Below the pieces are notes generated by a model. That model made no database searches and was not told the origin of the DNA. It worked only from the letters and a program-made list of their open reading frames with translations. Of a stretch of DNA of 5,288 nt, positions 4,236 through 5,288 are shown one piece after another; position 1 is the stretch's first letter; every line of letters starts with the position of its first letter. The stretch is from Actinomycetes bacterium (GTDB lineage Bacteria; Actinomycetota; Actinomycetes; Actinomycetales; Cellulomonadaceae). The translations under genes were made by a program, and so were the position numbers. The DNA lies in contig JAEWQZ010000179.1 of the NCBI GenBank assembly GCA_023460255.1, forward strand, positions 1 to 5,288, read 5' to 3'.

Positions 4236-5252
4236 GTGACACGCCTCCAGTTCACGCGGGCCGCCGCCACGGTGCTCGCGTCCACCCTGCTCCTGGCCGC
4301 CTGCTCCGGCAACGGCGGCGACGACGACCCCACGACCGAGCCGACGGCCGGCGGCGAGGAGCCCACGGAGTCGATCTCCGTCGGCATCACGCAGATCGTG
4401 TCGCACCCGTCCCTCGACGCGGCGCGTGACGGCTTCAAGGCCGCGCTCGCCGACGCCGGGTACGACGTCACCTTCGAGGAGGAGAACGCCCAGGGCGACC
4501 AGTCGATCGCCGCGTCCATCGCCGGCACCTTCGCCTCCGGCGACCTCGACCTCGTCCTCGCGATCGCCACCCCGACCGCCCAGGCGGTCGCCCAGGCGGT
4601 CACCGACGTGCCGGTGTTCTTCACGGCCGTCACCGACCCGGTCGACGCCGGCCTCGTCGACAGCCTCGAGTCCCCGGGCGGGAACGTCACCGGCACCTCC
4701 GACGCCGTCCCCGTGCGTGACCTGCTCGAGCTGGTCCAGCGCCTGGCCCCCGACGCCGAGTCCGTCGGCATCGTCTACAACCCGGGCGAGCCGAACGCGG
4801 TCACGCAGGTCGGCTGGGCCGAGGAGGCGGCGGACGAGCTGGGGCTGACCATCGAGCTGGCGACCGCCGACACGTCCAACGGTGTGCAGCAGGCCGCCGA
4901 CTCCCTCGACGTCGACGCGTTCTTCGTCATCACCGACAACACCGTCGTCAGCGCGCTCGAGGCCCTCATCCAGGTCGCCGAGTCGAAGCAGATCCCGGTC
5001 GTCGCGTCCGAGGGCGACTCCGTCGCGCGCGGTGCCATCGCGACCGTCGGCATCAGCTACTACGACCTCGGCTACCAGACCGGCGAGATGGCCGTGAAGG
5101 TCCTGCGCGGCGAGGCGACGACCGAGGAGCTCCCGGTGGAGTCCTCGACGAGCCTCGCGGTCTACCTCAACACCGGCGCCGCCGAGCGCATGGGGGTCAC
5201 CATCCCGGAGGACCTGCTGGCCGAGGCCGACCCCGAGAACATCACCGAGTAG
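4236..5252 (+). CDS. ABC importer substrate-binding lipoprotein, TrpX/PF04392 type
   Basis: This 338-residue lipoprotein captures a solute outside the membrane and delivers it to an ABC permease. The signal peptide has a short basic n-region (MTRLQFTR), a hydrophobic core (9-20) and a lipobox LLAAC with the lipidated cysteine at 23. An acidic, Thr/Pro/Gly-rich linker (24-45) follows. The mature domain starts with SVGITQIVSHPSLDAARDGF, the hallmark of the ABC_sub_bind family (PF04392), which includes tryptophan/tyrosine binding proteins called TrpX. Further family-like stretches are AIATPTAQA, VPVFFTAVTDPV, GNVTGTSD, VGIVYNPGEPNA, DAFFVITDN, IPVVASEGDSVARGAIATVG and the ending AAERMGVTIPEDLL. 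The domain has the expected periplasmic-binding-protein size. The ligand cannot be assigned securely: an aromatic amino acid is the family-based guess. Relatives are usually followed by permease and ATPase genes, which would lie beyond the right edge. The start is the GTG with an RBS five bases upstream. Confidence 0.92.
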   Translation: MTRLQFTRAAATVLASTLLLAACSGNGGDDDPTTEPTAGGEEPTESISVGITQIVSHPSLDAARDGFKAALADAGYDVTFEEENAQGDQSIAASIAGTFASGDLDLVLAIATPTAQAVAQAVTDVPVFFTAVTDPVDAGLVDSLESPGGNVTGTSDAVPVRDLLELVQRLAPDAESVGIVYNPGEPNAVTQVGWAEEAADELGLTIELATADTSNGVQQAADSLDVDAFFVITDNTVVSALEALIQVAESKQIPVVASEGDSVARGAIATVGISYYDLGYQTGEMAVKVLRGEATTEELPVESSTSLAVYLNTGAAERMGVTIPEDLLAEADPENITE

Positions 5253-5271
5253 CGCGGCGGTCCGGCCGCGC
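5252..5271 (+). other. Small hairpin directly after the substrate-binding protein gene
   Basis: GCGCGGC (5252-5258, beginning with the last base of the TAG stop) pairs with GCCGCGC (5265-5271) around a 6-nt loop. A second, smaller stem, CTCCC/GGGAG (5274-5278 with 5283-5287), follows at the window edge. They could be a weak terminator or an intercistronic stabiliser that raises the lipoprotein level above that of the downstream permease. GGGAG could equally be the ribosome binding site of a next gene. Confidence 0.35.
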
Positions 5272-5288
5272 GTCTCCCGACCGGGAGC

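Noticed and set aside
3552..4406. 284-residue minus-strand open frame across the DUF2231 gene.
   Set aside because: It is an antisense shadow rich in Arg/Gly/His/Asp with no recognisable domain. The plus-strand frame has clear DUF2231 signatures.
1..5288. A defence island, toxin-antitoxin, CRISPR or mobile element hidden in the window.
   Set aside because: I looked for repeats, transposase-like or nuclease-like frames and compositional breaks. All gaps are under about 205 bp and all substantial coding frames belong to ordinary chromosomal families or to the unassigned left-edge tail.

Overview
The window is very GC-rich, and its genes put G or C at almost every third codon position. The proteins have the Ala/Val/Arg/Asp-rich character of high-GC Actinobacteria. 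The gene content (a Dps protein, a DUF2231 membrane protein, a cysteine-free HesB-like protein and an EAL protein) suggests a chromosomal segment of a Micrococcales organism of the Cellulomonas or Isoptericola type. That genus-level guess is inference. No tRNA, rRNA, CRISPR array, insertion sequence or phage gene is visible.

Layout from left to right. (1) The 3' end of an unrecognised plus-strand gene stops at 209. (2) A minus-strand short-chain dehydrogenase/reductase (SDR; 1001 to 240) converges on it. (3) After a divergent gap of about 200 bp comes a small plus-strand HesB/IscA-fold protein with no cysteine (1205-1486). (4) Its stop codon lies 3 bp from the stop of a minus-strand membrane-anchored EAL phosphodiesterase (2701 to 1490). 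(5) A divergent gap of 189 bp with two perfect palindromes leads to dps (2891-3364), which ends in a strong hairpin. (6) A DUF2231 four-helix membrane protein follows (3534-4049). Its last codons form one arm of a perfect 24-bp inverted repeat with the stop codon in the loop. (7) After a leader rich in inverted repeats comes a lipoprotein substrate-binding protein of the TrpX/PF04392 type (4236-5252), probably the first gene of an ABC importer operon that continues past the right edge.

The genes do not form one obvious pathway. Strands alternate and most genes look like single transcription units. Dps (iron storage and DNA protection), the cyclic-di-GMP phosphodiesterase and perhaps DUF2231 fit a loose stress or redox theme, but only dps and the EAL gene share a regulatory region. 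I see no convincing undescribed multi-gene system. The points most worth checking are the stop-in-loop inverted repeat, the paired palindromes between the EAL gene and dps, the interleaved inverted repeats before the transporter gene, and the loss of every metal ligand in the HesB-like protein.
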